A stretch of 64,000 nt of DNA, from the NCBI GenBank assembly GCA_016801845.1, contig CM028913.1:22968065-23032064 (forward strand), written 5' to 3'. This document shows positions 1-13,400 of the stretch, piece by piece. Numbering within the stretch: position 1 is the first letter of the stretch; each line of letters opens with the position of its first letter. Below the pieces are notes generated by a model. It was not told the DNA's origin. It saw only the letters and a program-made list of their open reading frames with translations, and made no database searches. The stretch comes from Polydactylus sextarius (lineage: Eukaryota > Chordata > Actinopteri > Polynemidae). The position numbers and the translations under genes were made by a program.

Positions 1-620
1 GAACTTGTCTGTGAGACAAAGGTGACGGTGCCTTACCCCTGTGGTGTGGCTCAGAGAATAATGAACCCCTTTTACTCTTAACCCCCCCACCCCACTCCTC
101 CTCTTGCCTGTGAGCCGTATGGCCCTAATGGGGTCAGGCAGATGGGTTGGGTGGGTTGTTGGGGGGAAACCGTGCCAGGGTCCATAAAGACAGCTTGTGT
201 GCACATGATTAGACGCACGTGTGTGTTTGTGTTTTAGATTTTCAGACCATCAGATGGGTCTTATTTTTCCTCATGAATCTCAACCTGCAGCCTTTTCCAG
301 TTGGCTCCGGATCTGAGTCCTGACACCCTCACGCTGAGCTGGAAAAGAGCGGCCAGGACTCTGAGGAGTGTTCCTGCTGCCTCCCTCTTCTCTCTGGACA
401 TTGCACCGTGTTAATGATTGTAGTCTTTCTGGCACGCCCTCCTCCTTTCAGGCCTGCTGGGATTTTTTTTAAAGCTATAAAACTAGATCATTTATGTAAA
501 TATTCCCAATCTGATGATGACACACACATGTTGAATCAGTGTTTATATAAAACACATTCACATTTAAAGTCAGTTTTAATCAGCATTAGTGTAAAAAAAA
601 ATAAAATGAAATAAAAATAA

Positions 621-872
621 GTTGCGTCCGTGTCTCCTCCACCTCGCGGCGCACGGCTCCTCGCGCCTCCGTTGGTCCGAGCCTCTGTGTGAGACTCCAC
701 CCCTTTACGAGCATCGGACACCTTCAGCACAACAAAGCATGTGCGGCTCCGCAACATTGTTTCTCTTCTGAACGTGCGGGAAAATTTGGATTTTGTGCGC
801 ATTTTTTGGAGGGTTTAAATTTTCCACCGTTGCGCTTTTTTCCCTTTCTCATTGATGCTGATCGTAGAGTAG
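621..872 (+). promoter_or_regulatory. epb41: Probable CpG-rich promoter and untranslated first exon of epb41
   Basis: The stretch 621-700 is rich in CpG, unlike the AT-rich flanks, and a strong splice donor (GTAG/gtaagacg) follows at 873. The next recognisable exon on this strand is the first coding exon of epb41 at 6145, which starts with eight untranslated bases and so needs an upstream exon. Position, CpG content and donor make this the best candidate. No TATA box is evident and the transcription start is unknown. The CpG-richer patch continues to about 1150. This is inference from sequence composition and splice signals only; 5' RACE or CAGE would settle it. Confidence 0.45.
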
Positions 873-910
873 GTAAGACGTGTTTTAAACATTCACGCTC
901 CTCGACGTCT

Positions 911-955
<45 letters not shown>

Positions 956-3900
956 AGGGAGGGGGGGGTCGAGTTAGTGTTTATTTGTTTTGTTGTTACA
1001 TTCGGCGCCATTTTTTCACTGCACTGATTTATTTAAATACCCTGACACGCTGCGGCTCCGACGCTGATCATTTTTAATTGTTTAATTGATTAAAAAAAAG
1101 TTGTAAATCAAAGTCGCGTTAAGCTTCATCACCGCGCGGCGTTCACACCGTTATTTGTTGATGTAAATTAAAGCTAAACAACCTGCGCTGGTTTAAAGTA
1201 GAGTAAACACACTGTAACAAACATTGTGGTGAGTTAAAAGTCGTCGCTGTTTTGTGGATGCTGGTGTGTGTACGAGCTGTTTTTGTACAAATGAATGAGC
1301 AGTCAAGTTATCACGCTGCCCGAAGGGCGCACGGTTTGCACGTTTTTGATGAAACTCAGTTTTAAACCATTGCAGCAGGTAATATCAGTGTTACTGTTGT
1401 TTATATGAAGCCATTTAAATGGGAAAAAAATATGTTTTCTTGCAAAGAGCAGAGGCTGCACAAGAAAACGAATCTAAATGAAGATTATAATCGATATATT
1501 TCAGTTTCCTACATCATGAGTGTGTTAAATAGTTCAATAGTTGTTGAGTTTTTTATCCATTTGATGCATTTGTGCGTCTCCTTGTTTCCCCTCCCTCTGG
1601 CAGGTGTGTTACATCTCGCTCTAACACTGAGTCTGCTGCTGAGATGTTGAGATGTTTGTTGCTGTTTCAGAGATTCAGAGATGGCGGCTGTGCTCTTTTT
1701 TTTTTTGTGCATTTCATTTTCTGCTTGACATCACTCGCTTTTTACCCCCAAGGAGGAGAGTGTATGGGTTAAAAATATCTCATCTTTGCTGGAGGAGGAG
1801 GATGAAGAGGATGAGGGGGAGGATGGCGGTGGCGGTTGTGGATACATACATGCTTCTATAGCTACTGTAACCTATAACTCACTTTAAAAAGAACCTCATC
1901 CAATAAGCCTCATCTCCATTACTCCATTGATGATACTGCTAGATATATATATAGTCGGATAATCTTTTATGAAGCGCTGCAGATATGACGTAGAGAGGAT
2001 AAGAGAGGGGGGGAGAGAGACGGAGGCAGCTTTAGAGCAGTGCATGAGCAACAGAAGTAAACACAGAGGTTAAAATGTGGACACGGCTAGAGATTAGACT
2101 TGTGTCTTGGAGGGGGTGGGGGGGGGTCCTTCTCTCTCTCTTCTCGTCTTCTCTGTTGCTGAATCAGCAGCAGCAGAAGAAGCTGAAGTGATGCCGAAGG
2201 ATGTTTTTGGCTCCGCCGTTTTGAGAGTGAGGTCACCGAGGTCCCAGAGGAGCTCGCTGGTGTTAATCCTCTTTTGGGAGTTATGATGCATCGGTGCAGT
2301 TAGGCTACTACTCTGTTGTGTGAGCATTACTAAACAGGCAACAGATTCCTGCGCTCCTTTTTTTTTTTTTCGTGAATGAGGTAGTGTGTAGATTTAACTT
2401 AATTTAAATCATAATAAAATAAAGAACTTATATCATTTCTTTGTTTCTAATGTGCACTGATGTACAGATATGGGTTTCAGTGGAGGAGGGTTAGAAAATG
2501 CTTTCAGGGTGACCACAGTAAATCAATCAGGCTACTTCATTCTTTTCCCATGTTGGTTCATGTTACAGCAATCAGGCGCTCAGACCATCTGTGTGTATTG
2601 ATTAGTTCAGAACCGGGTCTGGTGTAAGTTTACACAGAGATCTGGACTCCAATAAACCTTCGCAGGTTGAAAGCTGCCTACTCTGTGTTTTTTTTTTTTT
2701 TTTTTGAGTAGCCCCCAGTTCACACAGGCAGGAGAGTTGTGGAACATATGAAGCGTTTAGTCGAGCACGTGTTAGTGTGCATGTTGGCGTGTGTGTGTGT
2801 GTGTTCACTTAAGAGAGGTTAATAGGAGCCACCATGTGGCCGCAGGACTCAGATCTTGGCCAGATCGGTTCATTTCTGTTGATTTTCAGCCAGGTAGGAG
2901 GAGGGAAGGAACCCCCACCCTCTCCTCTCTGTTCCCCACCTCATAAAACCATGAATCAGCACAGCTGATCGCCATTGTGCTTCTGCCAGCTCTTCTCCCT
3001 CTCCACACACACACATACACACACATGCCAGACTGAGCGGACAGAGACAGTGAGATAGTGGAGGCAGGTAGATGGATGGAGATAATCTTACTTGGTCACT
3101 TGGGGGCTGATTAACTCTAAACTCCCTCTAATTCCTTAATCCTCCTCTCAGTATCCAGAAAACATGCTTTCTTTATGTCATAGTATTCCTACAAGCTGAA
3201 GTTATTTCGGGACTCGTGTTACTTGTCAATCACTGACCAGTATTGATCCCTGAAAACTAATGAATTGCTCCTCTACTATTTTAAAAGCAAGAGTGTAAAT
3301 TTAGTTCTATATCTGCACACATGTTTGCACATGTGCAGAATGGCGTGTTGTGGAGAACACACAGTGAACAGAAATAGACAAGAGCTCCTTCTATAAAGGC
3401 TAACTCATGAGTCTCTGCATCCTGAGCACATGTAGCTATTTATACACCACACCGCCTCCTCCTCCTCCTCTCTGAGCTCTTCCTCATTCAGCCCCGTTGT
3501 CTCAGTTCATCACACACTCATATATTCATACACGCATGCACAGCAGCACTGCAGCACCACTGGCAAATATAAATATGAATCATATGAAGCCTGTGATATC
3601 AGGACAAATGATTTTATCAAACCTAACAACCTGGGTTAGTGTGTCATTAGTGCAAGTTAAACATCAATTCAAACTTTTTTTGGCACAAATTTTAATTAAC
3701 TTTTAATAAATTGCAGCTTACACTGTGAGGGGATCCTTAAATTTAAACATGTAATTCAGTCATTTGATTCCCCTGAGTCACTTTAAGTGCAGCCTCATTC
3801 ACTTTTGCCCTTAAGTGAAATCCACCGAGTGGAATTAAAGCTCCTCGAATCACCAGTTATCTTCCTGTGGGGAGGGTATATTCAATTAAAAGTCACATAA

Positions 3901-4372
3901 ACTTTAAATCAGATTCTGATTTAAGATTTGGCCCCTTCGTTTGCACCTGATCCAGCACCATTTTTGTGAGCTGTGAGCTCTCTCTTGCTCGAGGGCGGCC
4001 TACTTCATCTATAATTTAGCTCATTAGTGGCACTAATTATGTGCTATTGAGGGCAAACCTTTTTTTTTTTTTTTTTTTTTTTTTTACAGGACAGCAATTT
4101 TTCATCTAATTACCTCCACAGCTAAAAAGAAGAAACATGCTTTGTATTTATGGGAGATCGATGTTACATTGAGAGATCTTCAGTCACGGCGCAGGTCGCT
4201 GCTGCTCAGCTGGTTGATAGCAGAGATGTTAGATAGGAAACACAAAATGGAGGAGGCAGCAGACACAAGCTCAGCTGGTCCATTAAGGAGCATTTCTGTT
4301 TCCTGACAATCAGAATTGAGATGACAGAGCATTAAAAGACCCAGAGGAGCCTGTGAGCACTGATGCATATTG

Positions 4373-4420
<48 letters not shown>

Positions 4421-6144
4421 CCTAGGGAATACGCCTATGGGGGGTCCTGTGGGGGGAAGGGTAGGCAGGATTAGTAATAGTGTGCAGCACAGTTATTGGT
4501 CACTGGACACAAACAATGGGAGGGCCAAAGAGGATTTGGTCTGTGCTGCGTACCCCCTCCTCCTCCTCCTCCTCTCCTGCTGTCCCATGGAGCCACTGGG
4601 AAGTGTATGGTATAGAGCGCCAGGCTGCACCCCTTTGGGGCGGCCATGTACATCTGGAAGATTGGCTTGCCTGTCTAGGACCCCTCCACCCCCCAACTCC
4701 ACACAAGGCCATGTGGGACTTGAACTACATATGGACAGCACAAACACAAGCCACATTAGTCACCAATAAGACAAGTCCTGGGCCAGACAGGACGCGTGTC
4801 TGTCTCATTAATGTTAAGAATCGATTGTGGCAATGTGAGATACTGTAACTGATATACAGTATCTCACTCAGCAGAGGTGTGTGTATGTATGTGTGTGTGA
4901 GAGAGAGAGATTGCATAATACCTGCAGTGTATTTCAGTCAGTAGTGTGATTTAATCAGCTGGTTAGAAGTTTCTAAATATAACAGATTGGTCTTCTCGCT
5001 GTCGCAGCATCGAAATCATAGGCGTGTTAATTAAACTCAAAGGCCCCCTGAGCTACGACTTTAAACAACATCACTGCGTAATTAGTCATTTAGACAAGCG
5101 TGTTTGCACTGTTATACATTAACTTTAGTCTTGTTATCTTCCATAACTGCTGTACAGTCAGGCTTAAAACAGCAGGAAGTAAATAAAAAAGCAGCCGTTC
5201 AGTTGTGCAGATTCCTGTAAATGATTTCTCACATTTATGTTGATAAATCTGTGTTAATGATATATTGGCCTAGATAATTAATCTGTTGGGCTCTAATTTG
5301 TTATGTTAGATACTATAAATTATCTAGAAAATCTTAATAAAAACTGTAACAAACACAAATTAAACACATGATGAATTAGAAAATAGATAACACGTGTTCA
5401 ATCTACATATTTTATATGATCTTATAGTATTCGTATATGTATATGTATATATCATATATATACCTCCCAGCTGTTTGATGTAGGTCCCTCAGATGACTTG
5501 GATGGGATGGGCGTGGTGGGAGATGAGGAGTGGGGCGTGGATGATCCATGTGGATGCTAATGTGCTGCTCTGGAGCAAAATGCCTCCTTTGTGTCAGAGC
5601 GATTTAATGAGTCTGCGACGGGCAGCGCTGAGAGCTTGGCCACAGACACTCGTCAACAAGGACGGCTATTGTGTCATCGAAGTGATGTTTGTGTTTGAAT
5701 CAGAATATAATCCGTAATTTATGCACGGCAGTTGGTTTCATGATTTAAGGTTAGAGTATGGAGCGACGATACAGATGGTTATTTATGTGATATAAAATGA
5801 TGTTTTCTTCTGCTTTATTCTTCATGTGTAGTTATGTCTGTCTGTCTATCGAGCTGTAACTAATTAATTCTCAGTGTCTGTTAATCTACTGATTATTTCA
5901 TTAATAAATAACGTGCTTGCTCTATAAACATTACTCAGAGCCACAAATTGCTTGTTTTGTCTGTCAGACTAATAATTATAGAAGCTGCATTTAAGTGCAG
6001 AAGTCAAAAGTAATGTTACCTACACAGGCTGATAGTCCACTGCTCCTAATCTTGTTTGTTGTGCTCCAAGTATAGCCGAGCTGTGCACCGTCACACTCCC
6101 TGACCTTTCTCCATCTCTGACTCCCTGTCTCTTCTCCTTCTCAG
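873..6144 (+). other. epb41: Long first intron of epb41; no gene seen
   Basis: I found no convincing exon in this 5.3-kb stretch. It holds the microsatellites at 913-952 and 4376-4419, poly-T runs near 2690 and 4063, a GA-rich patch near 2000, and an AT-rich segment at 5220-5460. The short open frames in it have no recognisable domains or family matches. It ends at a pyrimidine-rich acceptor (cttctcag) at 6144. Confidence 0.6.
913..952. repeat. (TG)n microsatellite
   Basis: About 20 uninterrupted TG units lie just downstream of the proposed first exon of epb41. Similar tracts occur at 4376-4419 (inside the long first intron) and 17970-18007 (intron after the 45-bp exon). They are ordinary fish microsatellites with no evident function. 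Confidence 0.95.
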
Positions 6145-6152
6145 TGGCTACC

Positions 6153-7427
6153 ATGACAACAGAGGCGAGCGCGGTGAGCGAGGCGGACACTGAGGGCAGG
6201 CAGAAGACCGGCAGCGCCGAGCCCGGATCCGAACAGGAGAACAAGCGGAAATCAGAGGCGGCGGCGGCCGAATCAGAGGAGGGGGAGAAGTCAAGCAAGG
6301 AAACCCAGGAACAGGCCTCTGAGCCTGGGCCTGCAGACGCAGCCGCCTCCCCCGAGGAGCAGCTGAAGCCACGTACGCGAACCTCCGCAGGGAAAGGTCT
6401 GTCTCGACTCTTCTCATCTTTCCTCAAACGGCGCTCGCAGTGCTCAGAGGGAGAAGGGTTCGAGGCGGAGAAAGCCAAGGAGGAAAAGGCAGACAAAGAG
6501 GAAAAAGTCGAGAAGGCTGAGGAAGAAAAGGTGGAAGAGGTGAAGAGCGAAGAAAAAGAAGTGAAACCCGAAGAGAAAAAACCTGAGGTGAAAGAAGAGA
6601 AGAAGAAAGAAGAAAAAGTAGGAGAAAAACAGGAGAAAAAGAAAGAGGAGGAAAAAGTTGAGAAGAAAGGAAGTAAAAAGAAAAAGAAAGAAGCCAAGAA
6701 GAAAGCAGAAGAGAAGAAGGAAGAGGTGAAAAAGGAGGAGGAAGAGGTGAAGAAGAAAGAGGAGAAAAAAGAGGAAGAGGAGGAGGAGGAGGAAGAGGAG
6801 AAAGCCCAGCATGCTGTAGAAAAGAAAGAAGAAAAAAAAGAGGAGAGTAAAGAAGAAGAAGAAAAGAAACAGGCTCCTGAAGTTAAAGACAAAGGAGCAG
6901 AGTCAGGAAAAAAAGACGAGGAAAAGGTTGACAAAAAGGTGGCAAAGAAAAAAGAGAAAGAAGAAAAGGTGAAGAAGAAGGAGGAGGAGAAGGCAAAGAG
7001 GAAAGCAGAAGAAGAAGAGAGGGCGAAGAAGAGAGAGGAAGAGAAAGCAAAGAAGAAAGAAGAAGAAAAATCCAGAGAGGCCGAAAAAGCAAAGAAGAAA
7101 GAGGAGGAAAAGACCAAGAAGAAAGAGGAGGAGAAGACGAAAAAGAAAGAAGAGGAGAAACCGAAAGAGGAGCCAGAAAAGAAAGAAGAGGAGGAGGCGA
7201 AAAAGAAGGAGGAAGAAAAGACAGGAGAGAAGCAACAACCGCAGAAGAAGGAAGAAGAAAGGGGAAAGAAAAAAGAGAAAGGGAAGAACAAAGGAAAGAA
7301 AGACGGGAAACGACATATTGAGGAGCAGGTGAAGGCGCCGATTGCTGATCCAGAACCAGAACTTAAAACAGAGCCAGAAGCTGAACAGGCTCCAGACCAG
7401 CACTCCATCAGCAGCGGGGAGACGCAG
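6153..7427 (+). CDS. epb41: epb41 headpiece exon with a long Lys/Glu-rich segment
   Basis: This single exon encodes 425 residues. Residues 1-110 resemble the mammalian 4.1R headpiece (MTTE start; GLSRLFSSFLKR near residue 80-95). The last 35 or so (KAPIADPEPELKT to the splice site) again match mammalian sequence. Between them lies a block of roughly 270 residues made almost only of Lys and Glu in short irregular repeats (KKKEEEK, AKKKEEE). Mammalian 4.1R has only a short segment here, so the block is an insertion or expansion of simple codon repeats (AAG/GAG). It should be highly charged and helical or disordered. Residues 402 onward continue in phase 0 into the next exon (7717-8022), which is also Lys/Glu-rich before the FERM domain starts at MQCKVTLLDD. 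Confidence 0.85.
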
Positions 7428-10400
7428 GTGAGACGCTTGAAGCATCATCACCACATGAAAAACGGAGCGATTCCTCATACTCATTCATACTGCAGAGTTA
7501 ATTATAGCAGCAGACCACATTCTTTTCTTTTTAATGAATTTTTTATGACGCAGAGAGTTTGTTCAACGAAAAGTGAAGTATGCTGGGCTGCACTGAAAGC
7601 CTGGTCTAAAAACCAAAAAACATGTCTTATCCTGTTGTGACCAAGAGCTCGGTCAACAACTGATCTGTGGTTGTTATAATGATTGTTTCAATGTCTTGTT
7701 TTGTCCACTCTTGTAGCCGGCTCAGGAGGAGAACAAGGAGGCAGAAGCCGCGATACAAAAGGAGCCCGAAGCTGCAGAAGAAGTGAAGGAGGAGACGGAA
7801 AAAAAAGAGGAAGAAAAACCAGCAGAGCAGAAAAAAGACGAAAAAGAAGAGGAGAAGACCAAGGAGGAAGGAAAGAAGGAGAAGGAGAAATCTTCAAAAG
7901 AGAAGAAGACAGAGAAGAAGACAGAGAAGAAGACAGACGAGGCCAAAGGCTCCAAACGTCAGAAAACCATGCAATGCAAAGTCACATTACTGGACGACAC
8001 TCAGTTCGAGTGTGAACTTGATGTAAGAGAATCACCTCGGTTATAAAACACGTTCTCTGGTGCTTAAGTTAAAAATGAAATTGTTGTAACAACTAATGAA
8101 TTTTTCTCTCACACAATGTTTTTTACGACTTCATCATTTAGAAACACGCTAAAGGTCAGGAACTGTTGACGAAGGTGTGTGACCATGTCAACCTGCTGGA
8201 GAAAGATTACTTTGGTCTCGCAAACTGGGAAACTCCAACCAGCAAGGTAGCAACACTGCAGGAGTATAACCATGTATTTTACACGAGCCTGACGATGTAA
8301 TTATGTTAATTATGTTGTTTTATTTCTTTCCTTTTCCCTCAGACGTGGTTGGAACCCACAAAAGAGATCCGTAAACAGGTCTCAGGTGCCGTCTACGAGT
8401 TTACATTCAATGTGAAGTTTTATCCTCCGGATCCTGCACAACTGACTGAAGACCTCACCAGGTGAGTGTTAAAGGAACAATTTAGCATTTTAGAAAAATC
8501 TGCAGGTTCCTTGTTCTTGCAAGAGTTAATTTGAGTGAAGCTGATGCCACCAACGAGTTAAAGTTAAAGACTGAAAGCAGAGGAAGTGTTACACTGGTTT
8601 AAAGTTTGTTTAATAAAAATAAATCAATAAAAACTGAAAACAACTTGTGAGTTTGTTAAAAATCATTAGTTGTAACTATTTCATGGCTATTTCCAGGAAG
8701 TTACTTCGTACCAAGAAATAGCCACAGCAAGTGTCTTCAAACCAAACTCCTCCATTGCCTTCTGCTTCTGGACAGAAAGTGAAGGTTTATTTTAAAGCTA
8801 ACCTATCAGAGGAAGGCAGCTCACACTGATGTTTTCTCTGACTCTTCTCCAAGCCTTGTCTTTATGTAGTAAATACGTTGTGTTGAACAACTCTGGTCAC
8901 AATAAACTGGTCTCCTAATAATCTCAGCGCTGATAAACTTTCACAAAACAGCAGCACGTTAACTTTTTCCATTCAAGTTAAAACATTTTATTCACGAATG
9001 CTGCATATTTGCATGGAAACTTTGCTTTGCGTGTTTGTCTGAACACCAAATAAAACCACAACTTGATCTTCAACTTTGTAGGAATTAAACAAATAAGATA
9101 TTTGTCAGTGGTGCTGGTGGTGGATTTTAGACTTTGGACAGAGGCAGACCTGCTGTCTCCCCCCTGGTCCCATTCTTTTACCCTCATGTTATGTTAAGAT
9201 AAGATAACTGGCTGTTTAGCTTAACTTGCTTTAGTTTCATACTTAATGTACAGACAGTTCATGGTCAGTTGTCAACAGAGCATGGGTTTCCAAAACTCTT
9301 GTTCCACTGTATTTTATTATCTTTCATGAAATGCAGAATAAAGTTTTCTCATCATTTTTCTTTCCCATCTTCTGCAGGTACTTCCTGTGTCTCCAGCTGA
9401 GGAAGGACATCATGCAAGGTGTTCTTCCCTGCTCCTTTGTCACGTTGTCCCTGCTGGGCTCCTACACCGCTCAGTCAGAGCTCGGTGAGTACGACCCCGA
9501 GCTCCACGGGCCAGACTACGTCAAAGAGCTGAGCCTGGCCCCCGGACAGAGCAAAGAGCTGGAGGATAAAGTGATGGAGCTGCACCGCACATACAGGTAC
9601 ATCAAAGTGGGGTGAGATGAGCGACATAGCGATGCCTGACATTCATTCAGTGGAAAGGAAATGTGCCGAGCCTCTGCATCTTTGATGCATCTTCAAATAA
9701 TCTCATCTTTGTGTTTCCAGGTCAATGAGTCCAGCTCAAGCCGACATGTTGTTTCTGGAAAATGCCAAGAAACTCGCCATGTATGGAGTTGACCTGCACC
9801 AAGCCAAGGTGAGTGTTTCTTTAAAATTACCCGTTTAGATTAATAATACTGAGTTAAATGTGTCACTGATCTCTTTTTATTTATATCATTGTTTTGTAGC
9901 AACATCAAAAGCATCGTTATTTTAATTCCAAAATTGATGTCACGCCCCGTTACACAAAAAGAGATTAATAATAATTTAAACCCAATGACCTCAAACTCTA
10001 CACATGTAGTGTGGGAAAAGTCTGCCCCCTAGTGATCATTTACTTGAAATATCAGTTTCTAGTTATAATGTAATATTTTTGAATGTGCACGCAGGATCTG
10101 GACGGTGTCGACATTACACTGGGTGTTTGCTCCAGCGGCCTGATGGTTTACAAGGACAAGCTGAGGATCAATCGTTTCCCTTGGCCCAAAGTGTTGAAGC
10201 TCTCATACAAACGCAGCAGCTTCTTCATCAAGATCCGGGCATCAGAGGTAAATCTGAATTCACTGCTTGCAAATATAACGTAGAAACATTGTGTTTATGT
10301 TTTATGACATTATTTCTTTCTTCCTCCGTAGCAAGAGCAGTATGAAAGTACAATTGGCTTCAAACTGCCAAACTACAAAGCCTCCAAGAAGTTGTGGAAA

Positions 10401-13400
10401 GTCTGCGTCGAACATCATACCTTCTTCAGGTAAGAAGAGGTCGATCTTCATCTTATTCTCAGCTACACCTCTCCTGCCTGGCAACAGAAGTCATTCTCAG
10501 GTTCTGCCTCTCCCTGAGATAATTGGCTAACTGGTCTCTACAGTTTAATCCTTATATTGGCTCTGTGTCAGTTTAACCGCCAAGGGAAAAGCTACATGGA
10601 CACTTGGAGCTGATGTAGAATTAAACCTGAGGTTGTGTCTTCTTAATAAGAGAAAGGTCTAATTTGTTACAAATCATGTTATGTAACAGACATTTTATTT
10701 TTTGCATGAGTGAAGAATTCTGTGATGTGAGATTATATCATCTGAACTGTTGCTATGATCAATTTGTCAATTTAATTAAATGTTGTGTATAAAATTCCTC
10801 TATCTGTATCTGTGTCTCAGGGTTCCAACAGTGGAGCCTCCTTCATCGCGTCGTTTCCTCATCTTGGGCTCGAAGTTCAGATACAGCGGACGCACTCAGG
10901 CTCAGACCCGCCAGGCGAGCTCCCTGATCGACCGCCCAGCTCCTCGCTTCGCACGCTCCGCGAGCAAGAGGCTGTCCCGTAACCTGGACGGAGGTACGTG
11001 TGATCGCTTGTGAACCGCTTGTTTTGTTGTCGCTGTACAACGCTACGATGTATCTGGTGATTAAACGCTGCTCTGTGACTTGTCTCGCTCTCGCAGCTGG
11101 AGACGAAACTCTCCAGTTTCTGCAACAACTTTCAGCATCGGTCAGGTCTGAGACTGATGACTGGTCGCAGATGTTGGCGTCTGACAAACCTCAGCCTCCT
11201 CTTGAATTGACAGGTACCAGGAGTTGTGTGGAAATGCACCGGCGCTTTATTTTTGGCCTATTTGCAGCATTTGTTTTTTTCTTGCTCACAAGAAGCTTCA
11301 TTGCATCATTTAACAAACCCATCTTTCATGCTCCTAAACCTTTATCTGCCGTGCAGATAACAACACTCATCTTGTTCTTTCCCTGGCATCATCCCAGGGT
11401 AACTTCAGTCTGTATGAGCTCTGAAAACAGAAAACATGAGGATTTCCTTCACATTTCCAGAGTTTCGAGTCTCAAGGCTACAGTTCCTCTTAGTTTAGCA
11501 TTTTCAGAAGTTGCTGCTTGACGTGTTTGTGCAACAACAGTTTTTATTTGCTTGTGTCCGACTGACTCGCTCATTGCTACTCCAGTGGCCAGTTTTTCAT
11601 CTGTTCTTGTTCTGAAAAACTAAAGAAATCTTTCATTCAGCTTCATACTAACATTAGTCAGCAATCCAGTTCAAACGCTTGGCATCTTGCTTTATCGACA
11701 AATTTGCTTGAAGCACTGTGAAGCATCCACAGCAGCCCTCGCCTCTTCAGCAAAACACAACATAACCGCTGTCACCTCATCATCTCTTCACAGCCAGAGG
11801 AGAGTCTAAACAGACTGTCACTGAGTCCTGGGAGGAAGGTCAATTTGTTCAGACAGTCACAGTGACCAGGCAGGAAACTGAGACTGGACAGACTGACTTT
11901 CAAACTGTCGCAGAAATATCCAACGGTCAGTCATGGCAGGAGATGGTTTTCTACGAGCAGCAGCGGCAGAAGATGGAATACGATTGGCACTCTCTGCTGT
12001 ATCGTCAACCTCCTTTTCCCATCATCCCGTCTTTTGATTTTGCGAAACAGGATCAGACAGGTACCATCACTTGCAACACCTGCTAATAGGAAAACTAACC
12101 CTGCGATTCATGTTAGTGCTGCTTTCTGAGTTGGATTGTTAAAGAATACATATCTGCCACTACATGTCTGCTACATCATCCCTCAGTCTTTTATAAGACC
12201 ATATGTGTAACGCTGCTCTGCGTTTGATTTGAGTTGGGGTTTTTCTCGTTTGGTATTACAACGTTGAGTATCACTTCTCTGATTTCATCAGCTGAGCTCG
12301 GTTTGACAGAGTTGAGCTCTATGGACAGTCTCTTGCGACCAACACTGAAAGAACAAGACAACTGGTTCCTGTACTTTGATCGAACCATCAGCCCGTCCGC
12401 GCTCGAAAGTGTTGAAACATCTCGTGAGTTCTTATTGTGTGACTTAATTAATGCATTTATTCATCAAATGTTTGTTTGTTTTCATAGTTTAACCTTCACC
12501 TATGCCCACCCCAGTTTCTTCCCAAGCCCAAGACCAGGTTCAGCTCCAAGTCCAGGAGAAGGATGAACAAGAAGTGACCAGGGTGGAGAGGCTTGAGAGG
12601 CTTCAGGAAGCAGTGACCTTAGTAGACACACTGATAGAAGCAGATGTCTTACAAAGGAAGCTCAGGGAAGTGAGGACGTTGGAAGAACGACTCCAAGAAG
12701 TTGACGAGATGGCAGAGAGAATTCAAGAAGTGATAGAGGGAGAATTGGGGAAAGAGGAGGTAGAGAAGTTGAGACAAGAACAGGCAGAAGAAGAAAAACT
12801 AAAACAAGTGGAAGGTAGAACAGAAAGAGTGGTGACTAAATCTGTGAGGAGAATTGAAACCAGAGAGGAAAGTGAAGTGGATGAACTGGAAGATGAAATA
12901 AAGAGGGTGTTTTTAAAAGGTTTGTTGCCCGAAGACGAAGAGGTTGAGGTAAAGCAGGAAGATGAACAAACGATGACGGCGGTGAGTCTGATTGACGACA
13001 GTCTGAGAGAGAAGATGCGAAAGATAGAAAAAGAATGGCAAGAAGAGGTGGAGAAGATCGGCCCCGCAGTCGTCGCTGGCGCCACCACTGTCGTGGTGCA
13101 GACCAGGACGAAGCGTAAGGTCACTATTATGGATCAGAGGGGACAAGATGAGGAAGATGAAGACACTCAGGTGAAGACCGGCGTAACATCAGGGGAGAAG
13201 ATCTGGCGTGAGTCAGAAATGTTGGAGGAGAGAAGTGAGAGAGTTGTGACACTGAGGCCTCAGACCCGTGATCAAACCCAGCTGGAAGATGAAGACGTCT
13301 GGTTCATTCTCTTTGACCGTCCTCCGTACAAAGCTGTTTTCAAACCACCAGGTACAGTCTGTTAATATGAACGTAGCTTCTGAAACAACATCTCTGAAAA

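Noticed and set aside
6020..7408. 462-codon Ser/Phe-rich open frame on the minus strand
   Set aside because: It is the antisense of the Lys/Glu-rich epb41 headpiece. AAG/GAG codons read backward as CTT/CTC/TTC, which rarely give stops. No promoter or family features.
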